Assembly: GCF_006007885.1 (NCBI RefSeq)
Contig: NZ_VCRO01000001.1
Coordinates: 496,001 to 560,000, forward strand
DNA from: Alteribacter natronophilus
Lineage (GTDB): Bacteria > Bacillota > Bacilli > Bacillales > Salisediminibacteriaceae
Direction of reading: 5' to 3'
DNA: 64,000 bases
The position numbers and the translations under genes were made by a program. The notes beneath the pieces were generated by a model. That model saw only the letters and a program-made list of their open reading frames with translations. It was not told the DNA's origin and ran no database searches. Below are positions 47,581 to 57,049 of the stretch, in pieces (within the stretch, counting starts at the first letter, position 1; the number at the start of each line of letters is the position of its first letter).

Positions 47581-49692
47581 ATGGAACAGGAAAAACAAGT
47601 ATTTTCAATGGAGTTTGCCGGGCGTACTATGACCTTTGAAACAGGTCAGTTTGCGAAACAGGCAAACGGTGCCGTTATGGTCCGTTACGGTGATACGGCT
47701 GTACTCTGTACGGCTACTGCATCAAAGGAACCAAAGGATCTTCCTTTCTTTCCCCTTACAGTGAACTATGAAGAGCGTCTTTACGCAGCCGGAAAGATTC
47801 CCGGCGGATTTATTAAGCGTGAAGGCCGTCCGAGTGAAAACGCGGTACTGACAAGCCGCCTGATTGACCGTCCGATCCGTCCGCTGTTTCCCGATGGATT
47901 CAGAAACGACGTACAGGTAATCAGCATCGTCATGAGTAACGATCAGAACTGTCCTCCGGAAATGGCAGCCATGCTCGGATCCTCCGTGGCACTATCCATT
48001 TCCGACATCCCGTTTGACGGTCCGATTGCAGGTGTCATTGTCGGGCGAGTGGACGGCGATTTCGTCATCAACCCTACTACTGAACAGATGGAAAAAAGCG
48101 ACCTTCATCTCGTTGTGGCCGGTACGAAAGATGCTATCAATATGGTGGAAGCAGGAGCAGAGGAAGTCCCTGAGGATGTTATGCTTGAAGCCATCATGTT
48201 CGGCCATGATGAAATTAAGCGTCTAGTAGCGTTTCAGGAAGATCTTGTCGCTAAAGTCGGCAAGGAAAAGATGGAAGTAAAGCTTATCTCACACGATCAG
48301 GATCTGGAAGCCGAACTGCGTGAAAAGGCAGAAGACGATCTCAAAAAAGCAGCGACTGTTTTTGAAAAGCATGCACGGGAAACGGCAATTAAGGAAGTCA
48401 TGGATCGTGTTTCCGAAGAGTACGTAAGCGAAAATGCAGATGAGGACCGTTCCGGTGAAGCAAAGGAAGTACTGGATATTATCCTCAAAGGTGTTGTACG
48501 TAAGCTGATTACGAAGGATAAAATCCGTCCGGACGGGCGTAAAATCGATGAAATCCGTCCTCTTTCCTCCGAAGTGGACCTGCTTGCCCGTGTTCACGGA
48601 TCAGGGCTCTTTACCCGTGGCCAGACTCAGGCAATGAGCGTCTGTACACTGGGAGCCCTTGGTGATGTACAGGTTCTTGACGGACTTGGTATTGAGGAAA
48701 CAAAACGTTTTATGCATCATTACAACTTCCCGAGCTTCAGTGTCGGTGAAACAGGTCCGATCCGCGGTCCTGGCCGTCGTGAAATCGGTCACGGTGCCCT
48801 TGGCGAGCGGGCGCTGGAACAGGTTATTCCGTCCGAAGAGGAATTCCCTTATACAATCCGTCTCGTTTCCGAGGTACTCGAGTCCAACGGCTCCACTTCA
48901 CAGGCAAGTATCTGTGCGTCAACACTTGCTATGATGGCGGCAGGCGTTCCACTTAAGGCGCCGGTTGCAGGTATTGCCATGGGGCTTGTAAAAGACGGAG
49001 ATGACGTTTCCGTACTTACTGACATTCAGGGGATGGAAGACTTCCTTGGAGATATGGACTTTAAGGTCGCAGGTACGAAAAAAGGGGTTACTGCCCTTCA
49101 GATGGATATTAAAATCAGCGGAATCGACCGTCAGATTCTAGAGGAAGCTCTTTCCCAGGCACAGACGGGCCGCATGCGAATTCTTGATAATATGCTCAGC
49201 GCGATCCCGGAACCAAGAACAGAGCTTTCGGAATACGCTCCGAAGATCCTGACTATGAGCATCAACCCCGATAAAATCCGTGACGTTATTGGACCGAGCG
49301 GAAAAATCATCAATCAGATCATTGAAGATACAGGCGTGAAGATTGATATTGAGCAGGACGGAAAAGTGTATATTTCCTCAACGGATTCTGAAATGAACAA
49401 CAAAGCCAAAGGAATTATTGAGGATCTTGTCCGTGAAGTTCAGGTTGGAGAGACCTACCTTGGAAAAGTAAAACGGATTGAGAAATTCGGGGCATTCGTT
49501 GAACTGTTCAAAGGAAAGGACGGACTCGTCCACATTTCCCAGCTTGCCAATGAGCGGGTCGGAAAAGTGGAGGATGTCGTAAAAATTGGTGACGAAGTGC
49601 TTGTTAAAGTTACCGAGATCGACAACCAGGGACGTGTGAACCTCTCACGTAAAGTTCTTCTCAAGGATAAGGAAGAGTCTGCAAAGAAATAA
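47581..49692 (+). CDS. pnp: Polyribonucleotide nucleotidyltransferase (PNPase)
   Basis: Phosphorolytic 3'-5' exoribonuclease of mRNA decay. 703 residues from ATG 47581 ([22 protein letters not shown]). Two RNase PH domains (about 10-140 and 310-540), with [17 protein letters not shown] and [19 protein letters not shown] in the second; a KH domain ([21 protein letters not shown], about 565) and an S1 domain ([13 protein letters not shown], about 650) end the protein. An upstream in-frame GTG at 47560 precedes the binding site GAGGAG and is less likely. Confidence 0.97.
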   Translation: MEQEKQVFSMEFAGRTMTFETGQFAKQANGAVMVRYGDTAVLCTATASKEPKDLPFFPLTVNYEERLYAAGKIPGGFIKREGRPSENAVLTSRLIDRPIRPLFPDGFRNDVQVISIVMSNDQNCPPEMAAMLGSSVALSISDIPFDGPIAGVIVGRVDGDFVINPTTEQMEKSDLHLVVAGTKDAINMVEAGAEEVPEDVMLEAIMFGHDEIKRLVAFQEDLVAKVGKEKMEVKLISHDQDLEAELREKAEDDLKKAATVFEKHARETAIKEVMDRVSEEYVSENADEDRSGEAKEVLDIILKGVVRKLITKDKIRPDGRKIDEIRPLSSEVDLLARVHGSGLFTRGQTQAMSVCTLGALGDVQVLDGLGIEETKRFMHHYNFPSFSVGETGPIRGPGRREIGHGALGERALEQVIPSEEEFPYTIRLVSEVLESNGSTSQASICASTLAMMAAGVPLKAPVAGIAMGLVKDGDDVSVLTDIQGMEDFLGDMDFKVAGTKKGVTALQMDIKISGIDRQILEEALSQAQTGRMRILDNMLSAIPEPRTELSEYAPKILTMSINPDKIRDVIGPSGKIINQIIEDTGVKIDIEQDGKVYISSTDSEMNNKAKGIIEDLVREVQVGETYLGKVKRIEKFGAFVELFKGKDGLVHISQLANERVGKVEDVVKIGDEVLVKVTEIDNQGRVNLSRKVLLKDKEESAKK

Positions 49693-49710
49693 CATACCAC
49701 TTAAACCAGG

Positions 49711-49741
49711 AAGGAGACCGGGCTGCGGTCTTCTTTTTTTT
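49711..49741 (+). terminator. Terminator after pnp
   Basis: AGACCG/CGGTCT stem with 5-base loop, then an almost uninterrupted run of T. Confidence 0.88.
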
Positions 49742-49770
49742 ATCTCTTTTTAAAACGCTGTTATCGGATT

Positions 49771-49960
49771 GCGCAGCGAAGGGCTTCGACTCCAGCAACG
49801 AGCGTTTACTCCGTGATTAACCTTCGAGCTGCTTCGACGCACCCGGCTTCGGAGCTTACCGGCAGAGGAAAAAGCAGGACCGCTGCCCGCGGAAAGCATC
49901 AGCCGGCAGTGTAGAAATAAAACAATCTTTTTGAAAAGCTCTTTTCGTAAAGTTTTTTGC
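49771..49960 (+). repeat. Dispersed repeat copy B (first of a tandem pair)
   Basis: Shares with the other copies the blocks GAGCGTTTAC, CTTCGAGCTGCTTCGACGCA, GGAGCTTACCGGCAGAGGAA, TGCCCGCGGAAAGCAT and ACAATCTTT. It is shorter in its 5' part than copies C and D: the stretch between the GACTCC block and GAGCGTTTAC is reduced. Non-coding. It ends in an A/T-rich segment rich in AAAAG/CTTTT palindromes that joins copy C. Confidence 0.75.
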
Positions 49961-50240
49961 TATTGGTATTATTAATTTCGAAGCGAAAGGCCGCGACTCC
50001 CTCAGGAAAAGCAGCAGCCGAAGACCCCGCAGGGACGAGCGTTTACATCGTGAGTTCGCTTCGAGCTGCTTCGACGCAGACGCTTCGGAGCTATTCGGGC
50101 AGAGGAAGAAGCATGATAACTACTCTGCCGGCTGAAGCAATGCCCGCGGAAAGCGTCGGTCTGCAGCGTAGAAAAACAACAATCTTTCCGAAAATGGTCT
50201 TCCGAAAAGAGCTTTTCGAAAAGAACTTTTTGCAAACGGT
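49961..50240 (+). repeat. Dispersed repeat copy C (second of the tandem pair)
   Basis: Begins after TTGCTATTGGTATTATTAAT, which resembles the start of copy D. It carries the full core: GCGAAAGGCCGCGACTCC, GACGAGCGTTTACATCGTGA, CTTCGAGCTGCTTCGACGCA, GGCAGAGGAAGAAGCA, AATGCCCGCGGAAAGCGTC and ACAACAATCTTTCCG. It ends with the palindrome CTTTTCGAAAAG. The remaining 50241-50364 up to ylxY holds only a CCCGGT/ACCGGG inverted repeat and a ribosome binding site. An open frame at 49957-50262 runs through the repeat but has no support as a gene. Confidence 0.78.
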
Positions 50241-50364
50241 TTGGGGCAGTACTGCTGTATAACGACGCTCCGGAAGGACGATTTCGGCTTCAATACCCGG
50301 TTCTCCTGCACTCGTTCTACCGGGTTATGTCCCTGCATAAGGTAGTCATAAGGAGGGACAGCCT

Positions 50365-51348
50365 ATGATTAAGAAGTTTTTCCTGCAGTGGAGTACCTTT
50401 CTGGTCATACTTGTGATCACATTTGGAAGTGTCCAGAATCCAATTACAAGCAATTATATATATGAACTCAAACATCAGGCTGCAGCCCCGGTATCAGGGA
50501 CATCAGAACTACACAGGGACATTGCAGACCGTAAAGCAGCCTATGAGGTGGCACCGGTCGATGCAAGGGTGGATAAAGTATGGAAAGCCGTGCCCGGACT
50601 CAATGGACTTGCCGTTGATGAACAGGCGTCGTACGAGAAGATGAGGGAGGGCGGGGTTTTTAATGAGCAGAAGCTTGTTTTCCGTCAGACCACACCAGAG
50701 GTTACACTGGATGATCTGCCGCCAAATCCTGTTTTCAGGGGAAATGAGCAGAAGGAAATGGTGTCATTGATGGTGAATGTAGCCTGGGGCAACGAGTATC
50801 TTCCGGATATGCTGAAGACGATGCAGGAACACGGCATAAAGTCAACGTTCTTTTTGGACGGATCATGGGTGAAAAATAATCCAAAACTTGCTAAAATGAT
50901 TGTAGAAGAAGGACACGAAATCGGAAACCATGCGTATTCCCACCCGGATATGAAGCAGCTGTCAAACGAGAGAATCAGGGAAGAACTGCAGCGGACGAAC
51001 GAAATTATTGATGCCACGCTCGGTATAACCCCTCACTGGTTTGCACCCCCAAGCGGGAGCTTCCGCCAGGACGTAGTGAATATTGCAGCTGAAATGGGCA
51101 TGCATACCGTCATGTGGACGGTGGATACGATCGACTGGCGCCAGCCGCCGCCTGAACAGATGGCTGATAAGATTATTACCAAATCCGAACCCGGTTCGCT
51201 CGTTCTGATGCATCCAACCTCCTCTGCAGAGAAGGGGTTGGAGATGATGATTACCGGACTTAAGGAAAAAGGTTTTCACATAGGAACTGTTTCCGACCTT
51301 CTGAGTGAAGATCGCATCATGGTAAGGCAACAACAGACGTGGTACTAG
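50365..51348 (+). CDS. ylxY: Polysaccharide deacetylase-like protein YlxY with degenerate catalytic motif
   Basis: 327 residues, secreted or membrane-anchored: N-terminal hydrophobic segment (about 9-24). NodB-type deacetylase fold at about 130-315. The metal His residues H189 and H193 (GNHAYSHPDM) and the late LMHPT motif are kept. But motif 1, normally TFDD, reads NVAWGNEY (138-145) so the catalytic/metal Asp pair is absent, and the RPP motif is APPSGSF. The same substitution is, as I recall, typical of YlxY in B. subtilis, where it lies between pnp and mlpA as here. Likely sporulation or cell-wall related; deacetylase activity is doubtful. Confidence 0.9.
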   Translation: MIKKFFLQWSTFLVILVITFGSVQNPITSNYIYELKHQAAAPVSGTSELHRDIADRKAAYEVAPVDARVDKVWKAVPGLNGLAVDEQASYEKMREGGVFNEQKLVFRQTTPEVTLDDLPPNPVFRGNEQKEMVSLMVNVAWGNEYLPDMLKTMQEHGIKSTFFLDGSWVKNNPKLAKMIVEEGHEIGNHAYSHPDMKQLSNERIREELQRTNEIIDATLGITPHWFAPPSGSFRQDVVNIAAEMGMHTVMWTVDTIDWRQPPPEQMADKIITKSEPGSLVLMHPTSSAEKGLEMMITGLKEKGFHIGTVSDLLSEDRIMVRQQQTWY

Positions 51349-51359
51349 GAGGATGTCAT

Positions 51360-52598
51360 TTGATTAAAAAAGTGGTAAGCGATAACGGACTACGTATAAT
51401 GTTTGAACCCAATCATACAGTACGCTCCGTTTCCATCGGTGTGTGGATCGGGACGGGATCCCGATTTGAGACAAGACTCGAAAACGGGGTTTCACATTTC
51501 CTTGAACATATGTTCTTTAAGGGAACCAAGTCCAGAAATGCCCAGCAGATAGCCGAATCTTTTGATTCCATCGGCGGGCAGGTAAACGCATTTACTTCAA
51601 AGGAATACACGTGCTATTATGCAAAGGTTCTCGATGAACATGCCCGTCATGCAGTGGAAGTACTTGCGGATATGTACTTTAATTCCGTTTTTGACCCGGG
51701 AGAAATGAAAAAGGAAAAAGATGTTGTACTCGAGGAAATCAAAATGTACGAAGACACTCCGGATGATATCGTTCACGACCTTTTAAGCCAGGCAGGATAC
51801 GGGGATCACCCGCTGGGCTATCCGATCCTCGGGACTGAGAAAACCCTCGAATCCTTTTCGGGGGACTCCCTTGTGAATTATATGGACCAGTTCTACAATG
51901 CCGATAACGTGGTGATCAGTGTCTGCGGCAACGTGGATGAGTCGTTTGTGGATTTTATTGAGCAGACTTTCAGCGGCATGCGTCAGTATAAGTCCAACAA
52001 AAAGCTTTCAAAGCCGGATTTCAGATACGGAAAGATGGCAAGAAAAAAAGAAACCGAGCAGGCTCATCTCTGCATCGGATATGAGGGACTGTCCATTGGA
52101 CATGATGATATTTATTCCCTTGTACTCCTGAATAACGTGCTTGGCGGTTCCATGAGCAGCAGGCTGTTTCAGGAGATCCGTGAAAATCGCGGGCTTGCCT
52201 ATTCTGTTTTCTCCTATCACAGTTCGTTCCATGATACGGGAATGGTGACACTTTATGCGGGGACAGCGGTCAGACACCTCGATGAAATGTATAAATGCCT
52301 GAGCAGCGTTGTGAACGATGTGAAGGAAAACGGGATTACCGAAAAAGAGCTGCGGAATGCAAAGGAACAGCTGAAAGGAAGCCTCATGCTCGGGCTTGAA
52401 AGCACGAACAGCCGGATGAGCCGGAACGGTAAAAATGAGCTGCTTCTTGGACGCCACCGGACGCTCGATGAAATTGTGCACGAAATTGATAAAGTCACAC
52501 TTAATGATGTAAGGAAAACCGGCTCTTCAATATTTTCAAATGACTTTGCCATGACACTCGTCAGTCCGCAGGGAAAGCTTCCTGAGGGCATTAACTGA
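51360..52598 (+). CDS. mlpA: M16 family zinc peptidase (MlpA/YmxG)
   Basis: 412 residues from TTG 51360, seven bases after AGGAGG; the first codons overlap nothing useful upstream. The inverted zinc motif HFLEH (about 49-53) is intact, with the downstream Glu in EEIKMYEDTPDD (about 122-133). The second M16 domain has NNVLGGSMSSRLFQEIRENRGLAYSV. Resembles processing peptidase beta subunits and B. subtilis YmxG. Separated by 11 bases from ylxY. Confidence 0.94.
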   Translation: MIKKVVSDNGLRIMFEPNHTVRSVSIGVWIGTGSRFETRLENGVSHFLEHMFFKGTKSRNAQQIAESFDSIGGQVNAFTSKEYTCYYAKVLDEHARHAVEVLADMYFNSVFDPGEMKKEKDVVLEEIKMYEDTPDDIVHDLLSQAGYGDHPLGYPILGTEKTLESFSGDSLVNYMDQFYNADNVVISVCGNVDESFVDFIEQTFSGMRQYKSNKKLSKPDFRYGKMARKKETEQAHLCIGYEGLSIGHDDIYSLVLLNNVLGGSMSSRLFQEIRENRGLAYSVFSYHSSFHDTGMVTLYAGTAVRHLDEMYKCLSSVVNDVKENGITEKELRNAKEQLKGSLMLGLESTNSRMSRNGKNELLLGRHRTLDEIVHEIDKVTLNDVRKTGSSIFSNDFAMTLVSPQGKLPEGIN

Positions 52599-52664
52599 AA
52601 AAGGTCTTAAACACGTTTCCCCCTCATAATATGGACAGTAGAAAGTACAGAGGGGGAGAATGCA

Positions 52665-52901
52665 GTGCGTCTCAGTGAGATCAGCAACAAGGAGATTATT
52701 GACTATCACAAAGGGGAACGCCTCGGCATCCTGGGCCAGACTGACCTGGTCATTGATGAAAGGACTGGTCAGATTCAGGCTTTCGTGATTCCCACACTGA
52801 AGTGGTTCGGTCTGGGTAAACGTGATAAGGAAGTGACAGTCTACTGGCACCAGATAAAAAAAATAGGTACCGACATGATTATCATCGAAGTCCAGCCTTA
52901 A
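52665..52901 (+). CDS. ymxH: YlmC/YmxH family PRC-barrel-like protein
   Basis: 78 residues, GTG start after AGGGGGAG. Pattern LSEISNKEIIDYHKGERLGILGQTDLVID and a final IKKIGTDMIIIEV, as in the YlmC/YmxH sporulation-associated family. Located between mlpA and dpaA as in B. subtilis. The biochemical role is unknown. A terminator overlaps the stop codon. Confidence 0.92.
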   Translation: MRLSEISNKEIIDYHKGERLGILGQTDLVIDERTGQIQAFVIPTLKWFGLGKRDKEVTVYWHQIKKIGTDMIIIEVQP

Positions 52902-52928
52902 CAGCCTGCCTGCCGGCGGGCTGTTTTA
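52901..52928 (+). terminator. Terminator after ymxH
   Basis: 10-bp stem ACAGCCTGCC with GGCGGGCTGT (one G-U pair), 4-base loop, then TTTT. Confidence 0.85.
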
Positions 52929-53010
52929 TTTGTGCAGAAAGATCACCCGGTTATACTGCAGTGATTCACAGCCTTGAAATCGGCCCGGAATTTCCCCCCT
53001 GTCTCCCCCG

Positions 53011-53039
53011 CACACCCTCAGGAATACCTACATAGAATG
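53011..53039 (+). promoter_or_regulatory. Possible SigK promoter of dpaAB
   Basis: CACACCC at 53011-53017, then CATAGAATG at 53031-53039. This resembles the SigK pattern AC-N(16)-CATAnnnTA. dpaA (spoVFA) is a mother-cell SigK gene in B. subtilis. The match is partial. Confidence 0.35.
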
Positions 53040-53107
53040 TGGATGAAGAACATCGCAAACAGGTTCCCCTTTGGTATAGATAAGGAAAGAAAGGGGAGAG
53101 AAAACGA

Positions 53108-54010
53108 ATGTTGACGGATATGCACGTGGTCATAATCGGCGGCGATGCAAGGCAGCTTGAAATAATAAGAAAGCTTTCCCAACTGGACGCGAATGTATCT
53201 CTGGTCGGGTTTGATCAGCTGGATGACGGATTTGCGGGAGCAAAAAAACAGTCGATTCAGGCGATCGATCCTCTGACCGTCGATGCAGTCGTTCTGCCGG
53301 TCAGCGGGATGAATGCCAAAGGGGAAATCGAATCAATTTTCTCGGCAGACCCTGTGAAGCTTACATCGGAATGGCTGGGCCGCACAAAGAAAACAGCCAC
53401 GCTTTATTCGGGGATTTCCACTCAGACACTGAGGAGTCTCCTTGAAAAAAGCAATCGTCCCTTCGTGGAAGTATTCAGCCGCGATGATGTGGCGATCTAT
53501 AATTCCATTCCGACAGCTGAGGGAACCATTATGATGGTAATCCAGCATACTGATATAACAATTCATTCATCCGAAATAATGATACTGGGTTTTGGACGGG
53601 TAGGAATGACGGCAGCCAGAACGTTCAGTCTGCTCGGTGCAAAGGTTAAGGTGGCAGCCCAGGAAACCGAACTTCTGGCCAGAGCCTACGAAATGGGTTT
53701 GGAGCCTGTGAAGCTGAATGACCTGCACAAACACGCCGGCGGTGTGGATGTAATAATTAATACCATTCCGGCAAAAGTGCTTACCGCTGCTGTAATAGCC
53801 AAGATGCAGCCACATGCTCTGATCGTGGATCTGGCGAGCAAGCCTGGCGGAACGGATTTTCAGTTCGCTGAAAAAAGAGGAATAAAAGCGCTGCTTGCAC
53901 CGGGACTGCCTGGAATTGTGGCACCGAAAACGGCTGGAAGAATCATTGCCAATGTGCTGGCCACCCTGCTGACAGAACAGTGGGAAAAAAGAAAAGGAGG
54001 GGCTTCCTGA
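53108..54010 (+). CDS. dpaA: Dipicolinate synthase subunit A (SpoVFA)
   Basis: Dehydrogenase-like subunit that makes dipicolinic acid, the spore-core Ca chelator, from dihydrodipicolinate, an intermediate of the DAP pathway encoded just downstream. 300 residues. N-terminal domain VVIIGGDARQLEIIRKL; NAD(P)-binding Rossmann motif MILGFGRVGMTAARTFSLLGAKV (about 157-179). The start of dpaB overlaps its stop by one base. The gene shows that the organism makes endospores. Confidence 0.96.
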   Translation: MLTDMHVVIIGGDARQLEIIRKLSQLDANVSLVGFDQLDDGFAGAKKQSIQAIDPLTVDAVVLPVSGMNAKGEIESIFSADPVKLTSEWLGRTKKTATLYSGISTQTLRSLLEKSNRPFVEVFSRDDVAIYNSIPTAEGTIMMVIQHTDITIHSSEIMILGFGRVGMTAARTFSLLGAKVKVAAQETELLARAYEMGLEPVKLNDLHKHAGGVDVIINTIPAKVLTAAVIAKMQPHALIVDLASKPGGTDFQFAEKRGIKALLAPGLPGIVAPKTAGRIIANVLATLLTEQWEKRKGGAS

Positions 54011-54603
54011 TGTCTCTGGAAGGAAAACATATCGGGTTCGGCTTAACCGGATCACACTGTACCTATGAAGAAGTGATGCCCGAAATAGAGAAACTGGTAA
54101 AACTGGGGGCGAAAGTAACACCATTTGTCACTTATACAGTCCAGCATACAGACACGAAGTTCGGAAAAAGTGAAGACTGGATCGAGCGAATTAAAAGTAT
54201 TACCTCAGAGCCGATTGTAAATACCATCCCGAAAGCCGAACCGTTTGGTCCAAAAACACCGCTTGACTGCATGGTTATTGCTCCTTTGACCGGAAACTCA
54301 ACGAGCAAATTCGCCAACGCCCTTACCGATTCACCGGTGCTAATGGGTGCAAAGGCAACACTCCGTAATGGAAAACCTGTTGTTCTTGGTATTTCCACAA
54401 ATGATGCTCTCGGGCTTAACGGAGTTAATATAATGCGGCTTATGGCAACAAAAAATATATACTTTATTCCATTCGGTCAGGACCATCCTTTCAAGAAACC
54501 AAATTCACTCGTTGCAGATATGACAAAACTGAGTGATACTGTGGAAGCAGCCATTAAAGGGGAGCAGGTTCAGCCTGTTTTAGTGGAAAGGTATAGTCAG
54601 TAA
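54010..54603 (+). CDS. dpaB: Dipicolinate synthase subunit B (SpoVFB)
   Basis: Flavoprotein-family subunit of dipicolinate synthase. 197 residues from ATG 54010 (GGAGGGG upstream, overlapping the dpaA stop). HIGFGLTGSHCTYEEVMPEIEKL near the N-terminus and PLTGNSTSKFANALTDSPVLMGAKA in the middle are typical. No terminator directly follows; a hairpin lies before asd. Confidence 0.96.
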   Translation: MSLEGKHIGFGLTGSHCTYEEVMPEIEKLVKLGAKVTPFVTYTVQHTDTKFGKSEDWIERIKSITSEPIVNTIPKAEPFGPKTPLDCMVIAPLTGNSTSKFANALTDSPVLMGAKATLRNGKPVVLGISTNDALGLNGVNIMRLMATKNIYFIPFGQDHPFKKPNSLVADMTKLSDTVEAAIKGEQVQPVLVERYSQ

Positions 54604-54669
54604 TGAAAAAAAACGTTATACTTGCTAAAATAGAATAACAGCAGGAGAATCTCCGCACAGATTACACAC

Positions 54670-54696
54670 ACGTAGTTAAGGCTTCCTTAACTACGT
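54670..54696 (+). promoter_or_regulatory. Perfect 12-bp hairpin upstream of asd
   Basis: ACGTAGTTAAGG (54670-54681), CTT loop, CCTTAACTACGT (54685-54696). A/T-rich stem, followed only by a broken T stretch (TGTATTATGT). It could be a weak terminator for dpaAB, an operator for a regulator, or a leader element of the asd-dapG-dapA operon. There is no lysine riboswitch-like sequence here. Confidence 0.6.
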
Positions 54697-54744
54697 TGTA
54701 TTATGTCCTGTTTAAAACCATAGAGAAGAAGAGAGGAGAATCGG

Positions 54745-55797
54745 ATGTTGAAACAGTCAGGAAAGTTCCGTGTAGCCGTTGTAGGCGCTACGGGAGCGGT
54801 TGGCCAGGAAATGCTTCGTACACTCGAACGCAGAAATTTTCCGGCTTCATCACTGCTGCCTTTGTCTTCAAAACGCTCTGCGGGCTCAAAACTTATTTTT
54901 AACGGACAAGAAGTCGAAGTACAGGAAGCAGCACCTGAATCATTTGAAAACATCGATCTTGCCCTTTTCAGTGCGGGCGGGTCGATTTCGAAAAAACTCG
55001 CACCGGAAGCAGTAAAACGGGGTGCCATTGTAGTTGACAACACCAGTGCATTCAGAATGGACGAAAATGTTCCTCTTGTGGTGCCTGAAGTGAATCCCGA
55101 TCACCTTGATCACCATAACGGTATTATTGCCAACCCGAACTGCTCCACTATTCAGATGGTGGCAGCCCTTGAGCCGGTAAGAAAGGCTTTCGGGATGAAA
55201 AAGATCATTGTCAGCACGTATCAGGCAGTATCAGGTGCAGGTGCTGATGCTATTGATGAAATGTATGACCAGTCCAGGGCAGTACTGGATGGGAAGAAGG
55301 CAGAAGCAAACATTCTTCCGGTGTCCGGTGATAAAAAGCATTATCAGATTGCTTTTAATGCTGTCCCTCAGATTGACCTGTTTCAGGAAAACGGTTTTAC
55401 GTTTGAGGAAATGAAAATGATCAATGAAACGAAAAAAATTACAGGGGATGCAAACCTCAGTGTTGCTGCAACCTGTGTACGCCTCCCGGTTGAGACCGGT
55501 CACAGTGAATCTGTCTTTTTCGAAGTTGAAAAAGACGGTGTTACAAAAGATGAGATCCACAGTGTGATGCAGGAGGCAGCCGGTATTACGGTAATGGACG
55601 ATCCTTCCGAACAGCTTTACCCGATGGCTGTTGATGCAGCAGGAAAAGATGATGTTTTTGTCGGGCGTCTTCGCAAGGACCTTTCCGATGACCGAGGTTT
55701 CCACTGCTGGATTGTAGCTGACAACCTTCTTAAAGGTGCAGCACTGAATTCAGTACAGATAGCAGAAGCGCTCGTTGAAAAAGGACTGCTCAAGTAA
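54745..55797 (+). CDS. asd: Aspartate-semialdehyde dehydrogenase
   Basis: NADPH-dependent reduction of aspartyl phosphate in the lysine/DAP/threonine/methionine pathway. 350 residues. Rossmann motif GATGAVG is at 14-20, catalytic Cys133 in NPNCSTIQ, and the active-site VSTYQAVSGAG follows near 155. GAGAGGAG precedes the ATG. First gene of asd-dapG-dapA, directly after dpaAB as in B. subtilis. Confidence 0.97.
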   Translation: MLKQSGKFRVAVVGATGAVGQEMLRTLERRNFPASSLLPLSSKRSAGSKLIFNGQEVEVQEAAPESFENIDLALFSAGGSISKKLAPEAVKRGAIVVDNTSAFRMDENVPLVVPEVNPDHLDHHNGIIANPNCSTIQMVAALEPVRKAFGMKKIIVSTYQAVSGAGADAIDEMYDQSRAVLDGKKAEANILPVSGDKKHYQIAFNAVPQIDLFQENGFTFEEMKMINETKKITGDANLSVAATCVRLPVETGHSESVFFEVEKDGVTKDEIHSVMQEAAGITVMDDPSEQLYPMAVDAAGKDDVFVGRLRKDLSDDRGFHCWIVADNLLKGAALNSVQIAEALVEKGLLK

Positions 55798-55813
55798 ATA
55801 TCAGAGGTGGCTT

Positions 55814-57037
55814 ATGGACATTATTGTACAGAAGTTTGGCGGATCCTCTCTGAAGACAGCCGAGATGAGAGAGAAGGCTGCCGCCCATGTAATGAAAGCT
55901 GTTAAGCCCGGTACAAAAGTGGTAGTCGTAGTATCTGCCATAGGAAGATCAGGAGATCCTTATGCAACGGATACGCTTCTCGGTCTGGCCGGAGGTTCGA
56001 AAACACTTGTATCCCCGAGGGAGCTTGATCTCCTTGCTTCATGCGGGGAAGCTGTTTCAGCAGTCGTTTTTTCACAGCTTCTTAATGAAAAAGGACTTAA
56101 AGCCGAAGCTTTTACCGGTGCTGAGGCAGGATTTCTGACGAACGGGGAGTTCACCAACGCGAAGATCACGGATATGGAGACGGACTCTTTCAGTGAAAAA
56201 CTTGAGCAGCTCGATGCTGCAGTGGTCACCGGATTCCAGGGCGCCTCTCCAACCGGGTCTGTGGCAACGCTGGGCCGGGGCGGATCGGATACGTCCGCCA
56301 CAGCTCTTGGTGCAGCCCTCAATGCGAAGTATGTGGATATTTTCACAGACGTGGAAGGTATTATGACTGCGGATCCCCGTCTGGTACAGAAAGCCAAACC
56401 CCTTAATGTAGCCACTTACAACGAAATATGTAACATGGCTTACCAGGGTGCAAAGGTCATTCATCCCCGTGCAGTGGAAATTGCCATGCAGGCTAAAGTT
56501 CCAATTCGCATCAGATCGACGTTTTCCGATGGGGAAGGCACGCTTATTACCGCTTCGATCGGAGATACGGGCGGAGATGTGGAAGAGCGTACGATTACAG
56601 GTATTGCCCATGTAAGTAATGTGACACAGATTAAAGTGGCTGCAAGAGAGGGAGAATATGACCTGCAGTCCAAAGTGTTCAAGGCGATGGCCAATGAAAA
56701 CATCAGCGTGGACTTTATTAACATTCAGCCGATGGGGGTGGCCTATACGGTAAAGGATGAAGTGGCAGACCGTGCTGTCGGAGTGCTTAAGTCAATGGGT
56801 CTCGCACCGGAAACAACGCCGAACTGTGCGAAAGTCAGCGCGGTCGGTGCAGGAATGACCGGAGTTCCCGGCGTCACGTCCCGTATTGTTGAAGCTCTTT
56901 CCGTCAGAAATATCCAGATCCTTCAGTCAGCCGACTCCCATACTACGATCTGGGTGCTTGTAAAAGAAGCGGATATGACTGAAGCAGTAAACGCCCTGCA
57001 CGATATGTTTCTGGGGCAGGAGAAAGACCAGAATTAG
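55814..57037 (+). CDS. dapG: Aspartokinase I (DAP-sensitive type)
   Basis: First step of the aspartate pathway, phosphorylating aspartate. 407 residues from ATG 55814 (AGAGGTGG upstream; the in-frame start inside asd is not used). Kinase domain MDIIVQKFGGSSLKTAEM..., with DIFTDVEGIMTADPR (about 175-189), then two ACT domains (about 265-400). Named dapG rather than lysC from its place between asd and dapA, as in B. subtilis where this isozyme responds to meso-DAP. Confidence 0.95.
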   Translation: MDIIVQKFGGSSLKTAEMREKAAAHVMKAVKPGTKVVVVVSAIGRSGDPYATDTLLGLAGGSKTLVSPRELDLLASCGEAVSAVVFSQLLNEKGLKAEAFTGAEAGFLTNGEFTNAKITDMETDSFSEKLEQLDAAVVTGFQGASPTGSVATLGRGGSDTSATALGAALNAKYVDIFTDVEGIMTADPRLVQKAKPLNVATYNEICNMAYQGAKVIHPRAVEIAMQAKVPIRIRSTFSDGEGTLITASIGDTGGDVEERTITGIAHVSNVTQIKVAAREGEYDLQSKVFKAMANENISVDFINIQPMGVAYTVKDEVADRAVGVLKSMGLAPETTPNCAKVSAVGAGMTGVPGVTSRIVEALSVRNIQILQSADSHTTIWVLVKEADMTEAVNALHDMFLGQEKDQN

Positions 57038-57049
57038 GAGTTGATCAGC

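Noticed and set aside
50002-50338. Short open frames on both strands in the repeat pair
   Set aside because: They cross conserved repeat blocks in several frames with no start signals; typical of structured GC-rich spacer.
54604-54744. Lysine riboswitch in front of asd
   Set aside because: Only about 140 bases, lacking the conserved L-box elements; the single hairpin is far too simple.
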